From contig CAKUGH010000003.1 of NCBI GenBank assembly GCA_934654605.1, positions 1 through 61,284 of the forward strand: DNA of 61,284 nt, read 5' to 3'. How positions within the stretch are numbered: position 1 is the stretch's first letter; every line of letters begins with the position of its first letter. The position numbers and the translations under genes were made by a program. Of this stretch, positions 51,263-59,381 are shown one piece after another. The notes below the pieces were generated by a model that did not search any database, had not been told where the DNA came from, and saw only the letters and a list, made by a program, of their open reading frames with translations. The stretch comes from an uncultured Collinsella sp. (GTDB lineage: Bacteria; Actinomycetota; Coriobacteriia; Coriobacteriales; Coriobacteriaceae).

Positions 51263-51476
51263 GGTGCGGACCTGTTTGGGTCGCCATTAATTGTGTTTGA
51301 TATTGTTCGAAATGGTTTAAAAACCGTTCACGGGTGAAAATCGACCGTTCATAGCTTGAAATTGCGTTTTGGATTGTTCTTTTTTGTTTGAATGTTAATG
51401 TTTCTGGCATACACAACGCAGCGCGTATGCCCGGACGCGATGCTCTCCATTGGTTCATATGTGAAAGGAACGCAAT
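51263..51476. promoter_or_regulatory. Control region of lacF
   Basis: Two DeoR-type motifs (51303-51322 and 51374-51393, the second an almost perfect match to TTGTTCGNNNNTGTTYRAAT). An ACCGTTCAC box at 51323-51331 and a partial one (TCGACCGTTCA) at 51341-51351 are also present. Confidence 0.6.
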
Positions 51477-51815
51477 ATGGCAACCAAAGAAGAAATCTCG
51501 ATGGTTGGATTCGAGATCGTCGCATACGCGGGTGACGCCCAGACCGACCTGCTTGCTGCACTCGATGCTGCCCGTGAGGGTGACTTTGAGAAGGCCGAGC
51601 AGCTGCACAAGGATGCCAGCGACGCGCTCATCGGTGCTCACGACACGCAGACCAAGCTGCTTTCGCAGGAGGCCGGCGGCGGCGAGATGGAGATGACCTT
51701 CATCATGGCTCACGCTCAGGACACCCTTATGACCACCATGATCCTGGAGAAGCAGACCCGCTTTACCATCGATGCCTACAAGCGCATCGCCGATCTCGAG
51801 GCCAAGCTCGCCTAA
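51477..51815 (+). CDS. lacF: PTS lactose-family EIIA
   Basis: 112 residues; soluble trimeric carrier that passes phosphate from HPr to LacE. The active His79 is in MAHAQDTLMT; the early block GFEIVAYAGDAQTDLLAAL matches LacF. AAAGGAA precedes the ATG. It is the only Lac-type EIIA here, although two lacE genes are present, so it may serve both. Confidence 0.92.
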   Translation: MATKEEISMVGFEIVAYAGDAQTDLLAALDAAREGDFEKAEQLHKDASDALIGAHDTQTKLLSQEAGGGEMEMTFIMAHAQDTLMTTMILEKQTRFTIDAYKRIADLEAKLA

Positions 51816-51842
51816 CGAGCCCCCACAACCAAGTCCCCTTCC

Positions 51843-51876
51843 AAAAGCCCTGCCGCAAACCCGCGGCAGGGTTTTT
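51843..51876 (+). terminator. Terminator of lacF
   Basis: CCCTGCCGC / GCGGCAGGG with flanking AAAA and TTTTT. Confidence 0.88.
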
Positions 51877-51883
51877 CTGCATA

Positions 51884-51965
51884 CCCGGCACTTAGGGACG
51901 TTCCTTATCTGCCGGCAGTTAGGGACAGTCCTTAGTCATCAACTAGTCATTGGGGACACTCTTGG
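51884..51965. repeat. Dispersed intergenic repeat, copy B
   Basis: Shares TTAGGGACGTTCCTT, GCCGG and AGTCATTGGGGAC blocks with 10322-10420. A second, altered unit (TTAGGGACAGTCCTT) lies within it. Confidence 0.6.
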
Positions 51966-52050
51966 GTCAAACGCCCACCCTGCCGTTCGGTTCTTCGCTC
52001 GCTGGGTATACTTCCATCCGCATTACAGGCCGGAATGAGGAGGTATCCAA

Positions 52051-53052
52051 ATGCCGGACAACGGATCGATTCAAAAGAGAGATGCGGGCGAGATGGCTCA
52101 TGGGCGCCCTGTCCAAATAACCGAGCATACGACGGTGACGGAGCTGCAGCCCAGTCTGTCCGATGTCGTGTGTGCAAACAAAAAGTTGCAGATCGGGTTC
52201 ATCGTTGCGCTCGTGGTACTGGCGCTTCTGTCGGGTTTTGTCGCGCGCCCGCATTTTGCCGACACCAAGACCTGGGACTCCACCATCGAGGTCATCGATC
52301 AAAAGAAGGGCAACGTTTTGGCGCTCACGACGTCGTGCGTGGCGCTGTCTGCGGGCATCACCGCGCTGCCGGGCGACACGGGAACACCGGTGGCCGAGCA
52401 ACTCGCACAGCTTTCGGGCAACTTAGGCATTGTGCTTGCCGTGCTGTACCTCGAGAAATACCTGCTTACTATATTATGGTCGGTCGGGCTGGGCATCCTG
52501 ATCCCATTCTCGCTCATACTCTTCGCGGTGTCGCTTGGCATTCACGGGCGCTGGAGCACCAGCGCCGTCCTGCGCCGCGTGGCAACGCGCGTACTGGTGG
52601 TTGCCATGATCGGCATGGCGTTGGTGCCTGCGAGCGTGTGGGTGTCGCAAAAGGTCGACGAGACATATCGCGTGAGCATCGAACAGGCCGAGCAAAAGGC
52701 GACAAGCGCGGCTGAGGCGAGCTCGTCAAAGAGCGAAAAGAAATCTGAAGCCAAAACAGACAAGAACGTGCTCGAGCAGCTGACCGAAGGCGCCTCGAGT
52801 CTGCTGACTTCGGTGACCGATAGCGCCAAGCAGATGACCGACGAGATCGTGCAGCAGGTGACCGACCTGATCGAAGGTGTCATCGTGATGATTGTGACTT
52901 CGTGCGTGATCCCGCTGCTGGTGCTCGTGGCGTTCCTGTGGCTTGGGCACGTACTGCTGGGGATCGATATCTCCGGTCCCACGAACTATCTGACGGGTCG
53001 TTTTCTGAGTGCTCCGTCCAAGCATGCCAAGAAGAGTGGACAGACTGAGTAA
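52051..53052 (+). CDS. Multi-helix membrane protein, unknown
   Basis: 333 residues, not recognised. A soluble start of about 45 residues precedes about five membrane segments (near 47-65, 125-145, 148-170, 185-205 and 275-300). A Ser/Lys/Glu-rich, coiled-coil-like stretch (about 210-270) lies before the last helix. GAGGAGG precedes the ATG. It sits between lacF and lacA, with its own promoter region and terminator, so a link to lactose use is not shown. Confidence 0.7.
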   Translation: MPDNGSIQKRDAGEMAHGRPVQITEHTTVTELQPSLSDVVCANKKLQIGFIVALVVLALLSGFVARPHFADTKTWDSTIEVIDQKKGNVLALTTSCVALSAGITALPGDTGTPVAEQLAQLSGNLGIVLAVLYLEKYLLTILWSVGLGILIPFSLILFAVSLGIHGRWSTSAVLRRVATRVLVVAMIGMALVPASVWVSQKVDETYRVSIEQAEQKATSAAEASSSKSEKKSEAKTDKNVLEQLTEGASSLLTSVTDSAKQMTDEIVQQVTDLIEGVIVMIVTSCVIPLLVLVAFLWLGHVLLGIDISGPTNYLTGRFLSAPSKHAKKSGQTE

Positions 53053-53086
53053 ACGGCAAAGCGAGCTTGGAAGATCGAACCGTAAG

Positions 53087-53119
53087 AAGGGCGGCCGAGA
53101 TGCGTTCTCGGCCGCCCTT
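53087..53119 (+). terminator. Terminator of the membrane protein gene
   Basis: 14-bp perfect stem AAGGGCGGCCGAGA with its complement, loop of 5, then ATTTG. Confidence 0.85.
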
Positions 53120-53358
53120 ATTTGTTGAGCACGTGAACGCTCACGCCTCTGCCAGGCCCAAGCGGTCAACAAACACCCGTGAACGGTATTTGTTCAAAAA
53201 AGAACAAAGATAAACAAATAGTTGTTGCAGTCGTTGTTCGAATGTGTTCAAATAAACATGAACAGTGAAGAACCGCACATTCAGATGCCCGGACCTGAAC
53301 GCGATTCAACACTTCCAAACAGAAACTACGCACCTGCGTATCTCTCAAGGAGGATGTC
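53120..53358. promoter_or_regulatory. Control region of lacAB
   Basis: GTGAACGGT box at 53179-53187, an inverted TTTGTTC/GAACAAA pair at 53189-53208, and a DeoR-type motif at 53234-53253. No gene. Confidence 0.6.
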
Positions 53359-53787
53359 ATGAGGGTTGTAATCGCTTCCGATGCCGACGGTATGTCGATG
53401 AAGGAGTCCATCAAGGAAATGCTCATCGCCGACGGTCACGAGGTCGTCGACTATTCCGAGACCCCTGCCGCGGACTTTGTCGACTCTGCGACCGCCGTTG
53501 CCAAGGACCTGCTGGAGCACAAGGATTCCCAGGGCTTCGCATTCGATAAGTACGGCGTCGGTTCCTATATGGCCGCCGTCAAGATGAAGGGCATGGTTGT
53601 CGCCAACATTTCCGACGAGCGCTCCGCCTACATGACCCGCGAGCACAATGGCTCGCGCATGGTCACCATGGGCCCGGGCGTCGTTGGCACCGAGGTCGCC
53701 AAGAAGATCGCCCGCGAGTTCTTGCGCGCCCAGTACGCCGGCGGTCGTCACCAGATTCGTGTCGACATGCTCAACAAGATGGCCTAA
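53359..53787 (+). CDS. lacA: Galactose-6-phosphate isomerase subunit LacA
   Basis: 142 residues, RpiB-like fold. With LacB converts galactose-6-phosphate to tagatose-6-phosphate. The block GMVVANISDERSAYMTREHNGSRMVTMGPGVVG and the end GGRHQIRVDMLNKM match LacA closely. AAGGAGG precedes the ATG. First gene of lacA-lacB-lacX-lacC. Confidence 0.94.
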   Translation: MRVVIASDADGMSMKESIKEMLIADGHEVVDYSETPAADFVDSATAVAKDLLEHKDSQGFAFDKYGVGSYMAAVKMKGMVVANISDERSAYMTREHNGSRMVTMGPGVVGTEVAKKIAREFLRAQYAGGRHQIRVDMLNKMA

Positions 53788-53850
53788 CGAGAGCCACCGA
53801 GAACTCGAACTTCTACCTCAACTTGTGAATTCAGACGAAAGGACGTTCTG

Positions 53851-54375
53851 ATGAAGAAGACCATCGCAATCGGTTGCGACCATATCGTTACGGACGAGAA
53901 GATCTATCTGGCCGACCGTCTTGAGCAGGCCGGCTACCAGGTGCTCGACTGCGGCACCTACAGCCACAGCCGCACGCACTATCCCATCTACGGCAAGGCC
54001 GTGGGCGAGGCCGTTGCCAGCGGCAAGGCCGACTTTGGCGTGGCCCTGTGCGGCACCGGCATCGGCATCACCAACGCCGTCAACAAGGTTCCCGGCGCCC
54101 GTTGCGCCCTGGTCCGCGACATGACCTCTGCCCTGTATGCCCGCCGCGAGCTCAACGCCAACATCGTGGGCTTTGGCGGCAAGATCACCGGTGAGTTCCT
54201 GATGGCCGACATTATGCTCGCTTTCCTGGAGGAGCCCTACGAGCAGACTCCCGAGCACGACGCCCTGATCGCCAAGATCGACGCCTGCAACAAGGCCGAC
54301 GCCGAGGCCCAGGCCGACCCGCACTTCTTTGACGAGTTCTTGGAGAAGTGGGACCGTGGCGAATACCACGATTAG
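53851..54375 (+). CDS. lacB: Galactose-6-phosphate isomerase subunit LacB
   Basis: 174 residues, RpiB-like. [46 protein letters not shown], and the active-site Cys in [17 protein letters not shown] are LacB signatures. The tail [17 protein letters not shown] is also typical. Works as a heteromer with LacA just upstream. Confidence 0.94.
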   Translation: MKKTIAIGCDHIVTDEKIYLADRLEQAGYQVLDCGTYSHSRTHYPIYGKAVGEAVASGKADFGVALCGTGIGITNAVNKVPGARCALVRDMTSALYARRELNANIVGFGGKITGEFLMADIMLAFLEEPYEQTPEHDALIAKIDACNKADAEAQADPHFFDEFLEKWDRGEYHD

Positions 54376-54494
54376 CGGGTATCCGGCGTAATTAACTAGT
54401 CCGTTGACGGCTCGCGTTTCTGTGAGGGGGCGCGGGCCGGTTTTCTATCAGCCCAATTGACTCGACGGGCTGGCGTAAGAAAGGGAAGGCTCCT

Positions 54495-55376
54495 ATGGAG
54501 TTTGTTCTTGATAACGGTTCTGTTCGCGTGGCACTGAGCACGGCTGGCGGATCGTTCACTTCGATTAAAGCCAACGGTCGTGAGTACCTGTGGCAGGGCG
54601 ATCCTTCGGTCTGGTCGGGTCAGGCGCCCATTTGCTTCCCCATCTGCGGCGGCCTTCGTGACGGCCGCGCGATGACCATGGGCGGCCGCGAGGTCAAGCT
54701 TGCCCGTCACGGTTTTGCCCGCAAACAGGAGTGGAAGCTCGAGGAGCAGGGCGACAACATCGTTGCGCTGAGCCTGGATTCTGCTGATCACGCCGAGCTG
54801 CTCGAACAGTATCCATACCCGTTTAAGATCGCCGCGCGCTATGCGATCGATGGCAAAAAGATCAGCATTTCGTATGAGGTGACCAACGAGGGAACCGAGG
54901 ACATGCCGTTCTTTGTGGGCGGCCATCCCGGCTTTAAGTGCCCGCTCGACGAGGGTGAGTCCTACGACGATTACGAGCTTCGATTTGAGCAGCGTGAGGC
55001 GGCAGAGCTCTGCACCGCCGTTCCCTCGACGGGCCTGATCGATGTCGAGCATCGCAGTAAGAACCCGATGGTTGGCCACGACCTGCCGCTTACCCACGAG
55101 CTCTTCGACTTTGCCGAGACCATCTTTGATGTGCTCGAGAGTCGTGTGGTCACGCTGACCAAGAAGACCGAGGACAAGGGCGTGCGCCTGACATTCCCCG
55201 GTATGCCGTACCTGATTGTGTGGAGCAAGCCCGAGGGTGATTTTGTCGCGGTTGAGCCGTGGGGCGGCCTGTCCACCTGCTCCGACGAGGACAATATCCT
55301 GGAGCACAAGCGTGGCTGCCTGGTGGCCAAGCCGGGGGAGACCGTCACCCGTGGCTTTGAGATCGAGATTCTTTAA
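54495..55376 (+). CDS. lacX: LacX-type aldose epimerase-like protein, copy 2
   Basis: 293 residues, the same length as copy 1 at 34346-35227 and mostly identical: WSGQAPICFPICGGLRDGRAM, KLARHGFARKQEWKL, PFFVGGHPGFKCPLDEGE and VAVEPWGGLSTCSDED. Part of the lacA-B-X-C run. AAGGGAAGG precedes the ATG. A module duplication explains the two copies. Confidence 0.86.
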   Translation: MEFVLDNGSVRVALSTAGGSFTSIKANGREYLWQGDPSVWSGQAPICFPICGGLRDGRAMTMGGREVKLARHGFARKQEWKLEEQGDNIVALSLDSADHAELLEQYPYPFKIAARYAIDGKKISISYEVTNEGTEDMPFFVGGHPGFKCPLDEGESYDDYELRFEQREAAELCTAVPSTGLIDVEHRSKNPMVGHDLPLTHELFDFAETIFDVLESRVVTLTKKTEDKGVRLTFPGMPYLIVWSKPEGDFVAVEPWGGLSTCSDEDNILEHKRGCLVAKPGETVTRGFEIEIL

Positions 55377-55432
55377 CGAGCTATCGTATGTTTGGGGACG
55401 CACACGTCGTGCCCCGGAAACAGGAGATCAAC

Positions 55433-56368
55433 ATGATTCTGACCGTTACCATGAACCCGTCGATTGATACGCGCTATCAGCTCGACAAGCTGATCATCGA
55501 CGATGTGAACCGTGTGACGCCCGAAAAGACCGCTGGCGGCAAGGGCCTCAACGTGAGCCGTGTGCTGCTGCAGCTGGGTGACGACGTGCTCGCGACCGGT
55601 CTGCTCGGCGGCCACATGGGCGCCTATATGGCCGAGCTTATGGATGCCGACGGCGTCAAGAACGACTTTGTGCCCATCGCCGGTGAGACGCGCATTTGCC
55701 TGAATATCCTGCACGAGGGTAATCAGACCGAGCTGCTGGAGAGCGGCCCGCAGATCGCCCCGTCCGAGCTCGAGGCCTTTACGGCTAAGTTCGCCGAGCT
55801 TGCAGCGAAGGCGGACGTTGTGACGCTTTCGGGCTCGCTGCCGCGTGGCGTCGATGCCGGCTACTATGCCGAGCTCGTCAAGATTGTCGAGGAGGCGGGC
55901 GCCAAGGTGCTGCTCGACACCTCGGGTGCATCGCTGGAGGCCGCGCTGGCATCCGACGCCAAGCCCGAGCTCGTGAAGCCCAACCTGACCGAGATTAACG
56001 GCCTACTGGGTACGTCCTTTACGACTGACGACGTCGACGCGCTGCGCGAGGCACTTGCCGCCGACGGCCGCTTTGCCGGTATCCCCTGGGTTGTCGTCTC
56101 GATGGGCGCTGCCGGCTCGGTGGGCTTCCATGAGGGCCGTGCGTTCCGCGCCAAGACGCCCGCGATTGCCGCTGTCAACGCGACGGGTTCCGGCGACTCG
56201 ACGATCGCCGGCTTTGCGCATGCTATTGCTGCCGGCGCCGACGATGTCACCGTGCTTAAGACCGCCAACACCTGTGGCAAGCTCAATGCCATGGATCCCA
56301 AGACCGGCCACCTGGTAATGGACCGCTGGGACGAGGTCTACAACAGCGTCGAGGTTACAGAGTTGTAG
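55433..56368 (+). CDS. lacC: Tagatose-6-phosphate kinase, copy 2
   Basis: 311 residues, PfkB family, the lac-branch kinase making tagatose-1,6-bisphosphate. KTAGGKGLNVSRVLLQLG, SGSLPRGVD, KPNLTEINGLLGTSF and NATGSGDSTIAGFAHA are shared with copy 1. ATG 55433 with CAGGAG; the frame is open upstream without a site. The aldolase LacD that should follow is absent. Confidence 0.9.
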   Translation: MILTVTMNPSIDTRYQLDKLIIDDVNRVTPEKTAGGKGLNVSRVLLQLGDDVLATGLLGGHMGAYMAELMDADGVKNDFVPIAGETRICLNILHEGNQTELLESGPQIAPSELEAFTAKFAELAAKADVVTLSGSLPRGVDAGYYAELVKIVEEAGAKVLLDTSGASLEAALASDAKPELVKPNLTEINGLLGTSFTTDDVDALREALAADGRFAGIPWVVVSMGAAGSVGFHEGRAFRAKTPAIAAVNATGSGDSTIAGFAHAIAAGADDVTVLKTANTCGKLNAMDPKTGHLVMDRWDEVYNSVEVTEL

Positions 56369-56386
56369 CGGTTGCGGCTCCTAATA

Positions 56387-56458
56387 GAATGAGCGTGGAT
56401 AATCTCCCACTTTTGGTGCCCATACGAGCCCAAAGTGGGAGATTTTCCACGCTCATTC
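56387..56458. repeat. Long imperfect palindrome between lacC2 and galT
   Basis: Arms GAATGAGCGTGGA and TCTCCCACTTT pair with AAAGTGGGAGA and TCCACGCTCATTC, with a 3-base inner mismatch. Total span 72 bp; no T-run. Confidence 0.75.
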
Positions 56459-56470
56459 GGGGTAGTAAAA

Positions 56471-56508
56471 AACGGCGCCCGCCGGCGATGTTGCTGGCGG
56501 GCGCCGTT
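56471..56508 (-). terminator. Terminator of galK-galT
   Basis: 13-bp stem AACGGCGCCCGCC with its complement, followed on the minus strand by TTTTTTAC. Confidence 0.85.
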
Positions 56509-56556
56509 GTCGTGTGGGGCGGAAATGATCCGTTTTCCTTCGTCCCCAAGGAATCA

Positions 56557-58185
56557 TTACAGCGAGTCGATGAAGCGCTGCTGGGCGGCGCGGCCGGTTT
56601 CGTCCCACTTAAAGACGCCGGCGTTGTCGAGCACATGACCAAACACCACACCGACCTCCTCGTGCAGGATATCGATGGCATCATCGGCCGTAAGTTCATC
56701 GGCGCGGCGGGCATAGACGTCCAGGGCCCATGCGGCGTGGCTACGGCAAAGGTCGTCGCCCTCGAGCGCGGCGGCAAGGTCGTAGCTCGCGTCGACCTTG
56801 GCTGCCAGCAGGTGCTCGCGAACGGCACCGAGCTCGGGAACCAGGCGCGGCGGAAGAATGGCCAGGCCCATGACCTCAATCAGGCCGATGTTCTCCTTTT
56901 TGATGTGGTGATACTCCGCATGCGGATGGAACACGCCCAGCGGATGCTCGTCGGTCGTAATGTTGCAGCGAAGTGCCAGGTAGGCCTCGTAGATCTCGCC
57001 ACCGGCATTACCTCGGGAGTCGACGCGGCGGATGACGGGCGTCACGGTGTTGTGAGCCACGCCGTCGGCCGTGTGCGCGATGACGCCCACGGACTCGTCG
57101 GTCCACTCGCGCCAGGCGAGGATGATCTTCTCGGCGGCGTCGAGCAGCTGAGCACGGTCGTGCGAGCGCAGGCGCAGCACCGAGAGCGGCCACTGCAGCA
57201 CGGTGCCGGTGACCTGGTCAAAGCCGGGCACGCTAAACTGCGAGACCTCGGCCGCGTGCATCATCGGGAACTCATGCGCGCCACCCTGGAAGTGGTCGTG
57301 CGACAGGATCGAGCCGCCCACGATGGGCAGGTCGGCGTTGGAGCCGATAAAGTAGTGCGGGAACAGGTCCACAAAGTCGAGCAGGCAGGAGAGACCCTTG
57401 CGATCGACGTGCATCGGACGATGCTCGGAGCTCATGGCAATGCAATGCTCGTTAAAGTACGCGTACGGGCTGTACTGGAAGCCCCAGCGCTCGCCGTCGA
57501 GCTGAATGGGGATAACGCGCAGGTTCTGGCGAGCGGGGTGAGCGCCACCGTCGGCTGCGGCGGAGCGTCCGGGATAGCCCTCGTTTTCGATGCAGAGCTG
57601 GCAGGCGGGATACTTCTCGCCCGTGTTCTTGGCAGCACCGGCCGCGGCAATGTCGCGTGGGTCCTTCTCTGGCTTGGACAGGTTGATGGTGATCTCGAGA
57701 TCGCCCCAGTTGGTGGGGGTGCTCCATTTGATATTGCGCGCGATGGCGGCGCGGCGCACATAGCCGGCGTCGCAGCACAGGCCGTAGAACCAGTCGGTCG
57801 CGGCGCGGGGCTCGTTGACGCCCATGCGCCCATTGAACTCCTCGTTTACAACCGAAGGCCTCGGCATAAGCACACCCATGATGCGCATGGCGATACGGTC
57901 GCGGCCCGACGCCGTGTCCTCGGCGGCACCGTTGGCGACGGCGGCTTCGGAAAGCGCGGCGAGCGTGCCCTCCAGATCAAAGTCGGGGAGGGTATCGGGG
58001 TGCAAAAGCGAGAGCTTCTCGGTCTGCAGCGCCCAGGTCATGTCGAGCGCGGGACCCGTGGCGCCAATGCACTCCAGAATGGTGTTGTAGGCCCAGATGC
58101 GGTCGTCCTGTCCGATCATGGATCGGTGGATGGCGTACTCGATCAGGTTCTGCGCGGCCTCGCGCACGTCGGTCATTACAGCCAT
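56557..58185 (-). CDS. galT: UDP-glucose-hexose-1-phosphate uridylyltransferase, class II
   Basis: 542 residues. Moves UMP between UDP-glucose and galactose-1-phosphate in the Leloir pathway. The class II (GalT2) form: start LIEYAIHRSMIGQDDRIWAYNTIL, middle NWGDLEITINLSKPEKDPRDIAAA, and GGSILSHDHFQGG (catalytic His region). Overlaps the end of galK by ten bases, so translation is probably coupled. An alternative ATG lies at 58176. Confidence 0.92.
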   Translation of the reverse strand: MAVMTDVREAAQNLIEYAIHRSMIGQDDRIWAYNTILECIGATGPALDMTWALQTEKLSLLHPDTLPDFDLEGTLAALSEAAVANGAAEDTASGRDRIAMRIMGVLMPRPSVVNEEFNGRMGVNEPRAATDWFYGLCCDAGYVRRAAIARNIKWSTPTNWGDLEITINLSKPEKDPRDIAAAGAAKNTGEKYPACQLCIENEGYPGRSAAADGGAHPARQNLRVIPIQLDGERWGFQYSPYAYFNEHCIAMSSEHRPMHVDRKGLSCLLDFVDLFPHYFIGSNADLPIVGGSILSHDHFQGGAHEFPMMHAAEVSQFSVPGFDQVTGTVLQWPLSVLRLRSHDRAQLLDAAEKIILAWREWTDESVGVIAHTADGVAHNTVTPVIRRVDSRGNAGGEIYEAYLALRCNITTDEHPLGVFHPHAEYHHIKKENIGLIEVMGLAILPPRLVPELGAVREHLLAAKVDASYDLAAALEGDDLCRSHAAWALDVYARRADELTADDAIDILHEEVGVVFGHVLDNAGVFKWDETGRAAQQRFIDSL

Positions 58186-59381
58186 GCCGCGTAAGCCCCC
58201 TTGTCAGAGATAGCGTAGTGACGGGCAGAGCCCTCGCCCAGCCAGCCATTCATCTTGGCGATGAAAGTATCGACCAGGTCGAGCGGCACGAAGGCCTGGA
58301 TGGTGCCGCCAAAGCCGCCGCCATGGATGCGGACGGCGCCGCGGCCGTCGAGCACGTGCTCGGCCAGCGCCAGGGCATACATGGAGGGCTGCTCGGAGCC
58401 CAGCTTGGCAACGACATTCTGCAGGTACATGGCGGAGCTGGCGCCGGACTCGCGCGTCAGGACCAGGAACTGGTCGATGTCGCCGGCGTTAAGAGCTGCC
58501 CAGCGCTTGTCGACCAGGCCGTTCTCGTACCAGTAGTGAACGGCGCGCAGGCAGGCGCGGTCGCCCAGCTTGGCGCGCAGCTCGGGGAGCTTGGCGTCAA
58601 AGTCGGCAACGTCGACCTCACACAGGCGTGCTTTGCCAAACTCGGCGGCGACGTCCTGCATCTCGCGCGGAACGGCGGCGTAGTCGTCGGTGGCTGCCAC
58701 ATGGTCGGCGCCAACCTTAACGAGTACGAGTGCATAGCCGTGATCCTCAAAGTTGAGCTCGAGCTTCTGAGTTTTAGGCTGAGCCTGGTCCTCAAAATCC
58801 ATGTAGGCAAGGCCGCCCAGGCACACGGCAGCCTGGTCCATCAGGCCGCAGGGCTTGCCGTAGTAGTTGTTCTCGGTGCGCTGACTCATCTGGGCGAGCG
58901 CGACGGGCTCGATGGCAGGCGCGCCCCAAAGCGTCTCCATGGCGCGGCCGTATGCTGCCTCGACGGCAGCGGAGCTGGAAAGGCCGCCGCCCGAGGGGAC
59001 GGAGCAGGTGAAGGCGAAGTCGAAGCCGTGGGGCTCAACGCCCAGGGCTGCAACTTCATGGGCCATGCCGCGGACGAGACTCGCGGACGTGCCCTTCTCG
59101 GACTCCTGAACATCCAGCGTGTCGAGCGTGATCTCAAAGGTGGGGTAGCCCTCGTCGGCAACGTGGACCTTGTTGGTGTCGGTTGCCACGGCAATGCCGT
59201 CGACGGCGACATCGAGCGAGCCGGCGATGACGTGGCCGCCCTCGTGGTCGGTGTGGTTGCCGCTGATCTCGGAGCGGCCGGGCGCGTGCACGTAGAGCAC
59301 CTGGCGGTCGCCGATGGGGCCAAACTCCTCCTCAAACAGCTTGGTGAGCGTGGCGAGCGTCTTTTCGTCGGGGGCGGTCAT
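58176..59381 (-). CDS. galK: Galactokinase
   Basis: 401 residues; phosphorylates alpha-galactose at C1. GHMP kinase motifs are APGRSEISGNHTDHEGG, the ATP loop CSVPSGGGLSSSAAVE, and GGGFGGTIQAFVP. The variant ISGNHTDHE instead of IGEHTDY is seen in other galactokinases of gut bacteria. ATG 59381 with AAAGGA is chosen over the longer frame. First gene of galK-galT; galE is not in the window. Confidence 0.93.
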   Translation of the reverse strand: MTAPDEKTLATLTKLFEEEFGPIGDRQVLYVHAPGRSEISGNHTDHEGGHVIAGSLDVAVDGIAVATDTNKVHVADEGYPTFEITLDTLDVQESEKGTSASLVRGMAHEVAALGVEPHGFDFAFTCSVPSGGGLSSSAAVEAAYGRAMETLWGAPAIEPVALAQMSQRTENNYYGKPCGLMDQAAVCLGGLAYMDFEDQAQPKTQKLELNFEDHGYALVLVKVGADHVAATDDYAAVPREMQDVAAEFGKARLCEVDVADFDAKLPELRAKLGDRACLRAVHYWYENGLVDKRWAALNAGDIDQFLVLTRESGASSAMYLQNVVAKLGSEQPSMYALALAEHVLDGRGAVRIHGGGFGGTIQAFVPLDLVDTFIAKMNGWLGEGSARHYAISDKGAYAAWL

